A DNA stretch of 64,000 bases, taken from assembly GCA_021730945.1 (NCBI GenBank), contig JAKFYH010000003.1, positions 79,178 through 143,177 on the forward strand. Reading direction: 5' to 3'. Every line of letters begins with the position of its first letter. Within the stretch, counting starts at the first letter, position 1. Made by a program: the position numbers and the translations under genes. Shown one piece after another: positions 50,488 through 58,445 of the stretch. The notes under the pieces are model-generated. The model saw nothing but the letters and a program-made list of their open reading frames with translations, had not been told where the DNA came from and made no database searches. The stretch is from Acidobacteriota bacterium (lineage in GTDB: Bacteria; Acidobacteriota; Vicinamibacteria; Vicinamibacterales; UBA2999).

Positions 50488-50964
50488 TTGCACGTTGATC
50501 GATTCGAGCGCTACTGGATGTGGGCCGCCACCGGCATGCTCGCACTGTTTCTTGGCGCGATCGTGGTGACCGCCATTGCCGGTTCGGCGCATCCGCCCAG
50601 CCATGTCGAGACCGTCAATCCCGACACCTTGCGAACCATCGGCGAGTTTGCCACCCCGGGCGTCACCGTGAATGCCGACGGCGGTGTCACCGTGGCGATG
50701 CGGGCCGAGTTCTATGTCTTCCGGCCGGAAGTCATCCGCGTGCCGGCCGGCCGTCCCGTTACGTTCCGCATCACCAGCCCCGATGTGCTCCATGGCTTCC
50801 AGATTGTCGGCACCAACATCAACCTGACCGTCGCGCCCGGTTACATCAGTGAAGCCACGACCACCTTCGCCACCCCGGGCGAGTACCTGGTGGTCTGCAA
50901 TGAGTACTGCGGCCTGGCCCATCACCTGATGCAGGGCAAGGTCATTGTCGAGGGCGCGCCATGA
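50488..50964 (+). CDS. Cytochrome c oxidase subunit II, ba3 type
   Basis: This 158-residue subunit has one N-terminal membrane helix (YWMWAATGMLALFLGAIVVT) and a cupredoxin domain with the CuA site. The ligands are His in SPDVLHGFQIVG and the VCNEYCGLAHHLM loop (Cys-x3-Cys-x3-His-x2-Met). It accepts electrons from a soluble donor and passes them to subunit I. The single helix and short length are typical of ba3/B-type oxidases. The start is TTG with GAGG upstream. The ATGA overlap joins it to subunit I. Confidence 0.93.
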   Translation: MHVDRFERYWMWAATGMLALFLGAIVVTAIAGSAHPPSHVETVNPDTLRTIGEFATPGVTVNADGGVTVAMRAEFYVFRPEVIRVPAGRPVTFRITSPDVLHGFQIVGTNINLTVAPGYISEATTTFATPGEYLVVCNEYCGLAHHLMQGKVIVEGAP

Positions 50965-52580
50965 TCGCCGCGACCCGGTTGATCCTGGCCAACCTCGCGG
51001 TGGCGATCGTCGCCTTCGCGCTTGGCGCCCTGATGGCGGTCATGCAGGCGGTGGCGCGCGCGGGCGTGCAGGTGCCGTTCGGGTCGGCCCGCATGTACTA
51101 CCTGTCGGTCACCGCGCACGGCGTGCTCGAAGCGCTGGTGTTCACCACGTTCTTCATCATGGCGCTCGGCTACCTGGTGGCCGGGACCACGCTCGGGCGC
51201 GTGGCCGGCCTGAAGTGGGCGTGGGCGGGCTTCTGGGTGGCGCTGGTCGGCACCGTGATCACGACGCTGGCGATTCTCTCGGGCACCAGCACCGTGCTCT
51301 ACACGTTCTATCCGCCGCTGCTGGCGCACCCGGCCTTCTACCTCGGCGCCACCCTGCTGGTGGTGGGCTCGTGGATCTGGTGTGGCGTCATGATCGGCAG
51401 CTATCGCGCGTGGCGGGCGGCCCAGCCCGGCGAGCGCGTGCCGCTGGCCATGCACGGCATGATGACCACGGTCATCATCTGGATCCTGGCCACCGCCGGC
51501 CTGGCGGTGGAGGTGCTGGTCCTGATCCTGCCGTGGTCGTTCGGCCTGGTGGACCGCATCGATCCGATCATCGCCCGGACGTACTTCTGGTGGTTCGGTC
51601 ACCCGCTGACATACTTCTGGCTGCTCCCGGCCTACGTGCTCTGGTACACCGTGATTCCGCGCGTGGCCGGCGGGCGCCTGTTCAGCGACTCGGTTACCCG
51701 CGTCGTGTTCGTGCAGTTCATCCTGTTCTCGACCCCGGTCGGCCTGCATCACCAGTTCACTGATCCCGGTATCTCCAGCGGCTGGAAACTGGTGCACACC
51801 TTCACCACCTACGCCATCATGTTTCCCAGCCTGGTCACCGCCTTCACGGTGATTGCCTCGCTCGAGAACGCCGGGCGGGCGCGCGGCGGCACCGGCCTGT
51901 TCGGCTGGATCCGGCTGCTGCCGTGGCGCGACCCGTTCTTCGCGAGCGTGGCGCTGTCGATGCTGACCTTCGCCCTCGGCGGGTTCGGCGGCGCGATCAA
52001 CGCCGCCTACGCCATGAACGCGATGGTCCACAACACCGCCTGGATCCAGGGGCACTTCCATCTCACCGTCGGCACCGCGGTGGCGCTCACCTTCATGGGC
52101 TTCACCTACTGGGTGTTGCCGCGCCTGACCGGACGCGCCATCGCCTGGCCGCGGGTGGCCATGGTGCAGCCCTACCTCTGGTTTGTCGGCATGCAGTTCT
52201 TCAGCATCCCGAACCACATCGTCGGGTTGATGGGGATGCCGCGACGGGTCTATACCGGCGAGTACCAGGATGTGGCGGCCGCGCAGGCCTGGATTCCGCT
52301 GGTCAACCTGTCGGCGATCGGCGGCGTGATCCTGTTCGTGTCGGCGATGTGTTACGTCGGCACGATTGTGGTCACCATGCTGGTGTCGCCGCGCGGGGAG
52401 CGGCTGCCGATGGAGTACGCCGAGGCGATGGCGCCGCCGGAGCCGGGGCCGTCGATCTGGGATCGGTTCGGCGTGTGGACGGCCGTGGCAGCTCTCATGA
52501 TCATCATCGTCTACGGTCCGCCGTTGTACCGGCTCCACACCATGGCGCGTTTCCCGTCACTGGGTTTCTCGCCTTTCTGA
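50961..52580 (+). CDS. Cytochrome c oxidase subunit I, ba3 (B-family) type
   Basis: This 539-residue catalytic subunit reduces O2 to water. It has 12-13 helices. Heme and copper ligands are visible: an early His in YLSVTAHGVLEALVF, the CuB His-Tyr pair in WWFGHPLTYFWLLPAYVLWY, HH in VGLHHQFTDPG and the HxH of TAWIQGHFHLTVGTAVAL. The sequence lacks the D-channel motif of A-type oxidases, as expected for the B family. Such oxidases have high O2 affinity. It is followed by a repeat array and then by the bc/nap operon. Confidence 0.95.
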   Translation: MIAATRLILANLAVAIVAFALGALMAVMQAVARAGVQVPFGSARMYYLSVTAHGVLEALVFTTFFIMALGYLVAGTTLGRVAGLKWAWAGFWVALVGTVITTLAILSGTSTVLYTFYPPLLAHPAFYLGATLLVVGSWIWCGVMIGSYRAWRAAQPGERVPLAMHGMMTTVIIWILATAGLAVEVLVLILPWSFGLVDRIDPIIARTYFWWFGHPLTYFWLLPAYVLWYTVIPRVAGGRLFSDSVTRVVFVQFILFSTPVGLHHQFTDPGISSGWKLVHTFTTYAIMFPSLVTAFTVIASLENAGRARGGTGLFGWIRLLPWRDPFFASVALSMLTFALGGFGGAINAAYAMNAMVHNTAWIQGHFHLTVGTAVALTFMGFTYWVLPRLTGRAIAWPRVAMVQPYLWFVGMQFFSIPNHIVGLMGMPRRVYTGEYQDVAAAQAWIPLVNLSAIGGVILFVSAMCYVGTIVVTMLVSPRGERLPMEYAEAMAPPEPGPSIWDRFGVWTAVAALMIIIVYGPPLYRLHTMARFPSLGFSPF

Positions 52581-52591
52581 ACACTGATGTC

Positions 52592-52726
52592 GCCGTTCAA
52601 ACCAGGGCCGCAGATGACACAGATGACGCAGATCGTGCCGTTCAAACCAGGGCCGCAGATGACACAGATGACGCAGATCGTGCCGTTCAAACCAGGGCCG
52701 CAGATGACACAGACTTCACAGACCGG
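52592..52726 (+). repeat. 45-bp direct repeat, two full copies and a partial third
   Basis: Units start at 52592, 52637 and 52682 with GCCGTTCAAACCAGGGCCGC and continue AGATGACACAGATGACGCAG. The first two are identical; the third diverges after about 30 bp. The period is a multiple of three, so the frame runs open through it into the Rieske gene, but the start with a Shine-Dalgarno sequence is downstream. An inverted relative lies at 42463-42508. Confidence 0.92.
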
Positions 52727-52747
52727 GCAGACACGATAGGAAGCGCG

Positions 52748-53389
52748 ATGGCTGAGCAAGCAGGACATCATCATGTCAACGTTGACCCGCCGGAATTGCC
52801 GGGGCGGCGGACGTTTGCCTCGGTCGTGACCATGGTGGCGGGTCTGGCCGGTGGTTACGGCCTGTTTGGCTGGATTGGGGCGCGGTTCATGTTGCCGGCC
52901 CGCACCGGGCAGACGACCCAGTTGTTCGTGGCCGCCCTCAACGACCTGTCGGTCGGCGGCACCCTGCTGTTTCGCACGCCCGACGGCCGCACCGTCAACA
53001 TCACCCGGCGCGAGACCAACGGCCGCGCCGACGACTTCGTGGCGCTGTCGAGCACCTGCCCGCATCTGGGTTGCCAGGTGCACTGGGAAGGGCAGAACAA
53101 TCGCTACTACTGCCCGTGCCATGGCGGCACCTTCGACCCGTCCGGCAAGGGCACCGGTGGCCCGCCCGGCGACGCCGGCCAGTCGCTGCCGCGCTATGCC
53201 CTGGCCGTGCAGAAGGGCCTGCTCTACATCGCCGTGCCGACCGAGCAGTTGTCGATGCCGGCGCAGGCCGGAGTGGTGCATCTCGAGTCGCCGCAGGGGC
53301 CGGGACACGATCCCTGCCTCGCGTGTCTCAAGCGAGGGCCGGACGCGCGTACGGAGGGCCGGGACTTCAGTCCCGGCCGCACGACATGA
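52748..53389 (+). CDS. Rieske 2Fe-2S protein of a bc-type complex
   Basis: This 213-residue Rieske protein has one membrane anchor (FASVVTMVAGLAGGYGLFGWI) and a cluster domain. Cys104 and His106 (CPHLGC) and Cys122 and His125 (CPCHGG) are the iron ligands; Cys109 and Cys124 can form the usual disulfide. It takes one electron from quinol at the cytochrome b site. The start is ATG 52748 with AGGA upstream. The final ten residues (GRDFSPGR region) are encoded by a perfect palindrome, so the tail is repeat-derived. The stop overlaps the cytochrome b ATG. Confidence 0.94.
   Translation: MAEQAGHHHVNVDPPELPGRRTFASVVTMVAGLAGGYGLFGWIGARFMLPARTGQTTQLFVAALNDLSVGGTLLFRTPDGRTVNITRRETNGRADDFVALSSTCPHLGCQVHWEGQNNRYYCPCHGGTFDPSGKGTGGPPGDAGQSLPRYALAVQKGLLYIAVPTEQLSMPAQAGVVHLESPQGPGHDPCLACLKRGPDARTEGRDFSPGRTT
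53357..53378 (+). repeat. ACTTCAGT-centred palindrome at the 3' end of the Rieske gene
   Basis: A 10-bp perfect stem (GGCCGGGACT against AGTCCCGGCC) around a TC centre encodes the last residues of the Rieske protein. It ends 8 bp before the cytochrome b ATG. The same ACTTCAGT core is in the intergenic palindrome at 32456-32475. Confidence 0.88.
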
Positions 53390-54435
53390 CCTCGCGTCAA
53401 GAGTGGATCGCCGAACGGGTGCCGGTCTCGCTCGAGGCCGTAGCGACGATGTCGAATGAGCCGGTACCGTATCACCTGAAGCGGTGGTGGTTCGCGCTGG
53501 GCGGCACACCGGCATACCTGTTCGTAATTCAGATCGTCACCGGCATCCTGCTGGCGTTCTACTACCAGCCGTCGCCGACCACGGCCTACGAGTCGATCCG
53601 CTACATCACCGAGGACGCGGCCTTCGGCTGGTACCTGCGCGGTCTGCACAAGTGGGGCGCCACGCTGATGATCGCCGCCGTGGTGCTGCACCAGATGCGT
53701 GTCTTCTTCACCGGCGCCTATCGCCGGCCGCGCGAGTTGAACTGGATGATCGGCATGACGTTGCTGGTCTGCACGCTCATGCTCGGCTTCACCGGCTACA
53801 GCCTGGTCTTCGAGCAGTTGAGCTACTGGGGCGCGACGGTGGCGGCCAACATCAGCGACACCATGCCGGTGGTCGGCCCGCTCATGAAGCAGGCGCTGCT
53901 GGGCGGGGAGATTTACAACGACCGCACGCTGTCGCGTTTCTTCATCCTGCATGCGGCCGTGCTGCCGGTGTTGCTGATCCTGGTGCTGGTCATGCACATC
54001 AGCCTGGTGCGGCTGCTGGGCGTGACCGAACTCAAGTTTGAAGGCGAAGAACAACAGCCAGCGCGGCACTTCAATTTCTTCCCCAGCCACTTCTACACGG
54101 AGCTGATTATCGGCCTGACGCTGATGATCCTGCTGAGCGCGCTGGCGACGCTGTTGCCGGTGGGCATGGGGCCGCGCGCCAACCCGCTGGTGACGCCCGA
54201 TGTGATCAAGCCCGAGTGGTTCTTTTACGTCGCGTTTCGCTGGCTGAAGCTCTTTACCGGGCTGACCGCCGTGCTCACGCAGGGGCTGATCGTGTTTGTG
54301 ATGTTTCTGTGGCCGTTCATCGACGACTGGCTGGTGCGCAAGTTCAAGTATGCGGACATCAGCGTCTGGATAGGGATAGTGGGCGCCTTGACGATCATGG
54401 GCTTCACGATGTGGGAAGCGCTCGCCGCGCACTGA
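53386..54435 (+). CDS. Cytochrome b of a bc-type quinol oxidase, fused b6/subunit IV layout
   Basis: This 349-residue diheme cytochrome b has eight predicted helices. The first His pair is GLHKWGATLMIAAVVLH (13 residues between), the second is LHAAVLPVLLILVLVMH (14 between, as in b6). The Qo-site motif is KPEWFFYVAF (PEWF variant of PEWY). It oxidises quinol and passes one electron to the Rieske centre and one across the membrane to the low-potential heme. No cytochrome c1 or f gene follows; the octaheme cytochrome 12 bp downstream takes that position. The ATG lies in an ATGA overlap. Confidence 0.94.
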   Translation: MTSRQEWIAERVPVSLEAVATMSNEPVPYHLKRWWFALGGTPAYLFVIQIVTGILLAFYYQPSPTTAYESIRYITEDAAFGWYLRGLHKWGATLMIAAVVLHQMRVFFTGAYRRPRELNWMIGMTLLVCTLMLGFTGYSLVFEQLSYWGATVAANISDTMPVVGPLMKQALLGGEIYNDRTLSRFFILHAAVLPVLLILVLVMHISLVRLLGVTELKFEGEEQQPARHFNFFPSHFYTELIIGLTLMILLSALATLLPVGMGPRANPLVTPDVIKPEWFFYVAFRWLKLFTGLTAVLTQGLIVFVMFLWPFIDDWLVRKFKYADISVWIGIVGALTIMGFTMWEALAAH

Positions 54436-54447
54436 GGACAACTGAAC

Positions 54448-56097
54448 ATGACACTCGATCAAAAACGCTGGGTGATTGGCGGCCTGGGATTCCTGTTCCT
54501 GCTGTCGCTGGTCTCGGTGCAGTGGCTGGAGGTGTCGCGCCGCCAGCACGAGGAGTCGGGCGGCCGGGCCGGTGCGGCGGCTGTGAGCGTGCCCGACGCC
54601 TCGCGCCAGTGCGTCGATTGCCACACCCAGGTGTCGACCGGCATCGTCGACCACTGGAAGGGGTCGACTCACGCCGCCAAGGGCGTCGCCTGCCTCGACT
54701 GCCACAAGGCAAACGAGAAAGACGCCGACATGTTCTCGCACTACGGCCGCCAGATCGCCACCATCGTGACGCCGCGCGACTGCGCCACCTGCCATCCCAC
54801 TGAGTCGGCCGAGTTTGCCGTGAGCCATCACTCCAAGGCCGCTAACATCCTCGCCTCGCTCGACAACTTCCTCGCCGAAACGGTGGAAGGCTCGCGGGTT
54901 GCCTTCAGCCCGCATTCGCCGACCCCGGGCAAGGCCATCACCGCGGTCAACGGCATGGCGCCGGCCAACTCGGGATGCCAGCAGTGCCACGGGTCGGTTG
55001 TCGCCTTCCAGGCCAACGACGGCGGGGTGGTCACCATGCGCGACCTGAAGCCCGACGACAAGGGACAGCCCACCAATCCCGACGCCGTCGGCCGCATTGT
55101 CCGCAACGAGAGTGGCAAGCCGCAGTTCAGCAGCACGAGCTGGCCCAACACCGGCATCGGCCGCTTGAACCTCGATGGCTCGCAGGGATCGTGCGCGGCC
55201 TGCCACAGCCGTCACGACTTTTCGGCCCGCCGCGCACGGCAGCCCGAGAACTGCGGCAAGTGTCACCTGGGCCCCGATCATCCACAGAAGGAGATCTACG
55301 ACGAGTCGAAGCACGGCGTCGCCTTCCGCGACCTGATCGGCGAGATGAACCTGGACGCCAGGCCGTGGGTGGTGGGCAAGGACTACAGCGCCGCGCCGAC
55401 CTGCGCCACCTGCCACATGAGCGCGAACATGCGGAACGGCATGAAGATCACCCACGACCCGGGTGAGCGCATTTCGTGGACCAACCGCCCGCCGGTCAGC
55501 CTGGTGATGGACACCGACGCCAACCACGCAGTCGTCACCGAAACCGATCCCGAAAAGCGGCGCCTTGCCATTGCCGACACCGCCGAGGCCAAGCGCAACC
55601 GCATGAAGCAGGTGTGCTCGAGCTGCCATACCGCCGACTACATCAACCTGTTCTATCGCCAATATGACGATGTGGTGATCAACTACAACGAGAAGTTCGC
55701 CAAGCCCGGCCAGGCGATCATGGCGGCGCTGACCGGCAACGGCCTGCTGACCAAGACGCAGTACGACGAGCAGATCGAGTGGACCTGGTACTACCTGTGG
55801 CACCACGAGGGCCGCCGCGCGCGCATGGGCGCGTCGATGATGGCGCCCGACTACACCCAGTGGCACGGCATGTTCGAAGTGGCCGAGAACTTCTACATGA
55901 AGTTGATCCCGGAAGCCCGCGAGGTCACCGCCAGGGCGGCCCGGGCCGGCAAGACCGCCGCCGCGCGCGCCGCCGATGCGGCGATCGATGAGATCCTGCG
56001 GCGGCCCGAACACCGATGGCTGCTGGAGGGCGCCGAAGCACAGGCCGACGCCATCCAGCAGGAGATGCAACGCAAATACGGCCAGGGCCGCAAATGA
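54448..56097 (+). CDS. Octaheme cytochrome c, hydroxylamine-oxidoreductase family
   Basis: This 549-residue membrane-anchored cytochrome has an N-terminal helix (WVIGGLGFLFLLSLVSVQWL) and eight CxxCH sites starting at residues 55, 82, 112, 177, 249, 269, 319 and 390. The C-terminal helical bundle shows WHHEGRRARMGASMMAPDYT and WHGMFEVAENFY, conserved in the HAO family. HAO homologues oxidise hydroxylamine or reduce nitrite, nitric oxide or hydroxylamine; the heme-crosslinking Tyr cannot be identified by eye. In this operon it either relays electrons from the bc module to NapA or reduces the nitrite produced. GAGGA precedes the ATG; the stop overlaps the napA ATG. Confidence 0.93.
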   Translation: MTLDQKRWVIGGLGFLFLLSLVSVQWLEVSRRQHEESGGRAGAAAVSVPDASRQCVDCHTQVSTGIVDHWKGSTHAAKGVACLDCHKANEKDADMFSHYGRQIATIVTPRDCATCHPTESAEFAVSHHSKAANILASLDNFLAETVEGSRVAFSPHSPTPGKAITAVNGMAPANSGCQQCHGSVVAFQANDGGVVTMRDLKPDDKGQPTNPDAVGRIVRNESGKPQFSSTSWPNTGIGRLNLDGSQGSCAACHSRHDFSARRARQPENCGKCHLGPDHPQKEIYDESKHGVAFRDLIGEMNLDARPWVVGKDYSAAPTCATCHMSANMRNGMKITHDPGERISWTNRPPVSLVMDTDANHAVVTETDPEKRRLAIADTAEAKRNRMKQVCSSCHTADYINLFYRQYDDVVINYNEKFAKPGQAIMAALTGNGLLTKTQYDEQIEWTWYYLWHHEGRRARMGASMMAPDYTQWHGMFEVAENFYMKLIPEAREVTARAARAGKTAAARAADAAIDEILRRPEHRWLLEGAEAQADAIQQEMQRKYGQGRK

Positions 56098-58445
56098 TGC
56101 AACGACGCGCGTTCTTGAAGATGGCCGGCGTGGCCGTGCCGGCGGTGGCGGCTTATTCGTGTGCCGATCGTGACGAGGCGGATCGGCTGATGGCCAATGC
56201 CGCGCCGATCGATCGGGCTTCGGTGTCGTGGGCGAAGGCGCCGTGCCGATTCTGCGGCACCGGCTGTGGCGTGATGGTGGGAGTGGAGCAGGGGCGCGTG
56301 GTCGCCGTGCGCGGAGATGAGGCGAGTCCGGTCAACCGCGGCCTGCTCTGCGTGAAGGGCTATCACCTGCCGGGCCTGCTCTACGGCGAAGACCGCCTGC
56401 TGTATCCGCAGAAGCGCAATGCCGACGGCTCGTTCTCGCGCATCTCGTGGGACGAGGCGCTCGACCTGGTGGCCAGCAAGTTCAAGGACACGCTGGCCGC
56501 GCACGGTCCGGAAGCCGTGGCGATGTATGGGTCGGGGCAGTGGACGGTGTTTGACGGCTACGCCGCGCTCAAGTGGGTCAAGGCGGGCCTGCGCAGCAAC
56601 AACATCGAGCCCAACGCGCGGCTCTGCATGGCGAGCGCCGTGTCGGGGTTCATGACCCAGTTCCAGAGCGACGAGCCGATGGGCTGCTACCAGGATCTCG
56701 ACCGCGGCGACGATTTCGTGCTGTGGGGCAACAACATGGCCGAGATGCACCCGGTGCTGTTCAGCCGCATTCTCGAGACCAAGCGCGTGAAGCCGGCGAC
56801 CCGAATCGTCGACATCGCCACCCGGCGGACGCCGACCACCGACTACGCCGACATGCACGTGCTGTTCAAGCCGGGCACCGATCTGGCGCTGGCCAACGGC
56901 ATCCTGCACCTGCTGGTGGCGCAGGGGCGCATCAACCAGGCCTTCATCAACGAGAACGTCGTGTTCCGGCGCGGCATCGAAGACCTCAAGGCCATCGGCT
57001 ACGGCTGTTTCGACGACCAGAAAGAGCGCTACACCTTCGAGGATGTCGCCAAGCCGAGCTCGCTGGCGGAATTGACGACGTTCCTGGCCGACTACACGCC
57101 GGAGAAGGTGAGTGAGATCTCGGGTGTGCCGGTGCAGCAGATTCACGCCCTCGCGGCCATCTACGGCGACCTGCCGCGCGGCACGGTGAGCCTGTGGTGC
57201 ATGGGGGTGAACCAGCACGTGCGTGGCACGTGGATGAACAACCTGATCACCGACCTGCACCTGATCACCGGCAAGATCTGCCGGCCGGGTGCCAATCCGC
57301 TGAGCCTCACCGGCCAGCCGAGCGCGTGCGGCACCGCCCGCGAGGTCGGCACCAGCAGCAATCGCCTGCCGGCTGACATGGTGGTGACCAACCCCGAGCA
57401 TCGCGCCGAGGCCGAGCACATCTGGAACGTGCCGGCCGGCACCATTTCCGCCAAGCCGGGTCCCCATGCCGTCGACATGTTCCGCGCCTTGAAGCGCGGC
57501 GACATCAAGGCCATGTGGATTCAGACCACCAATCCCTGGGTCACACTGCCCAATCGCTCGCGTTTCGAGCGTACGCCCAACGACGGCAAGTTCATTGTCG
57601 TGAGCGACATCTACCCGACGCCGACCACGGCGATGGCGGATCTCATTCTGCCGGCGGCGGCGTGGGTCGAGCGCGAAGGGGTGTTCGGCAACACCGAGCG
57701 CCGCACGCAGCAGTGGAACCAGTTGGTCGATCCGCCAGGTGAGGCGCGCGAGGACGCCTGGGCCATCATCCAGGTCGCCAAACGCATGGGCATGGGGAAC
57801 CTGTTTCCATGGCCCGACGACAACTGGCACGAGCCGATGTTCGAGGAATACCGGCGCTTCGGTGTCGGCCACGGCAAAGACCTGGCCGCCTATGCGCAGT
57901 TGAAGGAGACGCGCGGAATGGTGTGGCCGGTCGTCGACGGCAAGGAGACGTTTTATCGCTACACCGCCGGCTACGACCCTTATGTGAAGAAGGCGCAGGG
58001 CGCGCACTTCTACAAGGCCGTCGGCTACGGCGAGAAGGCGGCGTTCTGGCTGCGGCCGTATCACCCGCCGGCCGAGTCGCCCGACAAGGACTACCCGTTC
58101 TGGCTGACCACCGGCCGCGTGCTCGAGCACTGGCATTCGGGGTCGATGACCCGCCGCATCAAGCAACTGCACCAGGCGGTGCCGGCCGCCTATCTCGAGA
58201 TGAACCGCGCCGACGCCGAGGAGATGAGCCTCAAGAAGGGCGACAAGGTAAAGATTGTCAGCCGCCGCGGCAGCCTCGAACTGGTGGTGGAGGTTGACGG
58301 CCGCGGCCGTCCACCGCGCGGCACCGTGTTCGTGCCGTTCTTCGACGAAGAGAAGCTGATCAACCTGGTGACGCTCGATGCAATGGACAACATCAGCAAG
58401 CAACCGGATTACAAGAAATGCGCAGTACGGTTGGAACGCGCGTAG
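56094..58445 (+). CDS. napA: Periplasmic nitrate reductase catalytic subunit NapA
   Basis: This 783-residue molybdopterin (bis-MGD) nitrate reductase starts with a Tat signal (QRRAFLKMAGVAVPAVAAYS). The 4Fe-4S cluster motif is APCRFCGTGCGVMVG with a fourth Cys in RGLLCVKGYH. The Mo ligand Cys is in NARLCMASAVSGFMTQFQ, followed by EPMGCYQDLDRGD, a pattern specific to Nap/Nas rather than formate dehydrogenase. The C-terminal MGD-binding domain ends NISKQPDYKKCAVRLE. It reduces nitrate to nitrite in the periplasm without pumping protons itself. It overlaps the octaheme gene by 4 bp and the NapB-like gene by 28 bp. Confidence 0.95.
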   Translation: MMQRRAFLKMAGVAVPAVAAYSCADRDEADRLMANAAPIDRASVSWAKAPCRFCGTGCGVMVGVEQGRVVAVRGDEASPVNRGLLCVKGYHLPGLLYGEDRLLYPQKRNADGSFSRISWDEALDLVASKFKDTLAAHGPEAVAMYGSGQWTVFDGYAALKWVKAGLRSNNIEPNARLCMASAVSGFMTQFQSDEPMGCYQDLDRGDDFVLWGNNMAEMHPVLFSRILETKRVKPATRIVDIATRRTPTTDYADMHVLFKPGTDLALANGILHLLVAQGRINQAFINENVVFRRGIEDLKAIGYGCFDDQKERYTFEDVAKPSSLAELTTFLADYTPEKVSEISGVPVQQIHALAAIYGDLPRGTVSLWCMGVNQHVRGTWMNNLITDLHLITGKICRPGANPLSLTGQPSACGTAREVGTSSNRLPADMVVTNPEHRAEAEHIWNVPAGTISAKPGPHAVDMFRALKRGDIKAMWIQTTNPWVTLPNRSRFERTPNDGKFIVVSDIYPTPTTAMADLILPAAAWVEREGVFGNTERRTQQWNQLVDPPGEAREDAWAIIQVAKRMGMGNLFPWPDDNWHEPMFEEYRRFGVGHGKDLAAYAQLKETRGMVWPVVDGKETFYRYTAGYDPYVKKAQGAHFYKAVGYGEKAAFWLRPYHPPAESPDKDYPFWLTTGRVLEHWHSGSMTRRIKQLHQAVPAAYLEMNRADAEEMSLKKGDKVKIVSRRGSLELVVEVDGRGRPPRGTVFVPFFDEEKLINLVTLDAMDNISKQPDYKKCAVRLERA

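Noticed and set aside
52592..52726. CRISPR array
   Set aside because: The repeats are contiguous with no unique spacers, only two and a partial copies exist, and no cas gene is present.
51923..52747. N-terminal extension of the Rieske protein through the 45-bp repeats and into the oxidase gene
   Set aside because: The extension is shadow and repeat sequence; the ATG at 52748 has a Shine-Dalgarno site and gives a normal Rieske length.
53224..56070. A 948-residue open frame on the minus strand across the Rieske, cytochrome b and octaheme genes
   Set aside because: The plus strand encodes textbook heme and iron-sulfur proteins here. The antisense frame is His/Arg/Ala-rich without domains and is a by-product of high GC and codon bias.
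54448..56097. Pentaheme nitrite reductase NrfA
   Set aside because: There are eight CxxCH sites and no CxxCK; the C-terminal motifs fit the HAO family instead.
56094..58445. Formate dehydrogenase or assimilatory nitrate reductase
   Set aside because: The Cys ligand context (NARLCMASAVSGF), Tat signal and adjacent NapB-like gene fit periplasmic NapA.
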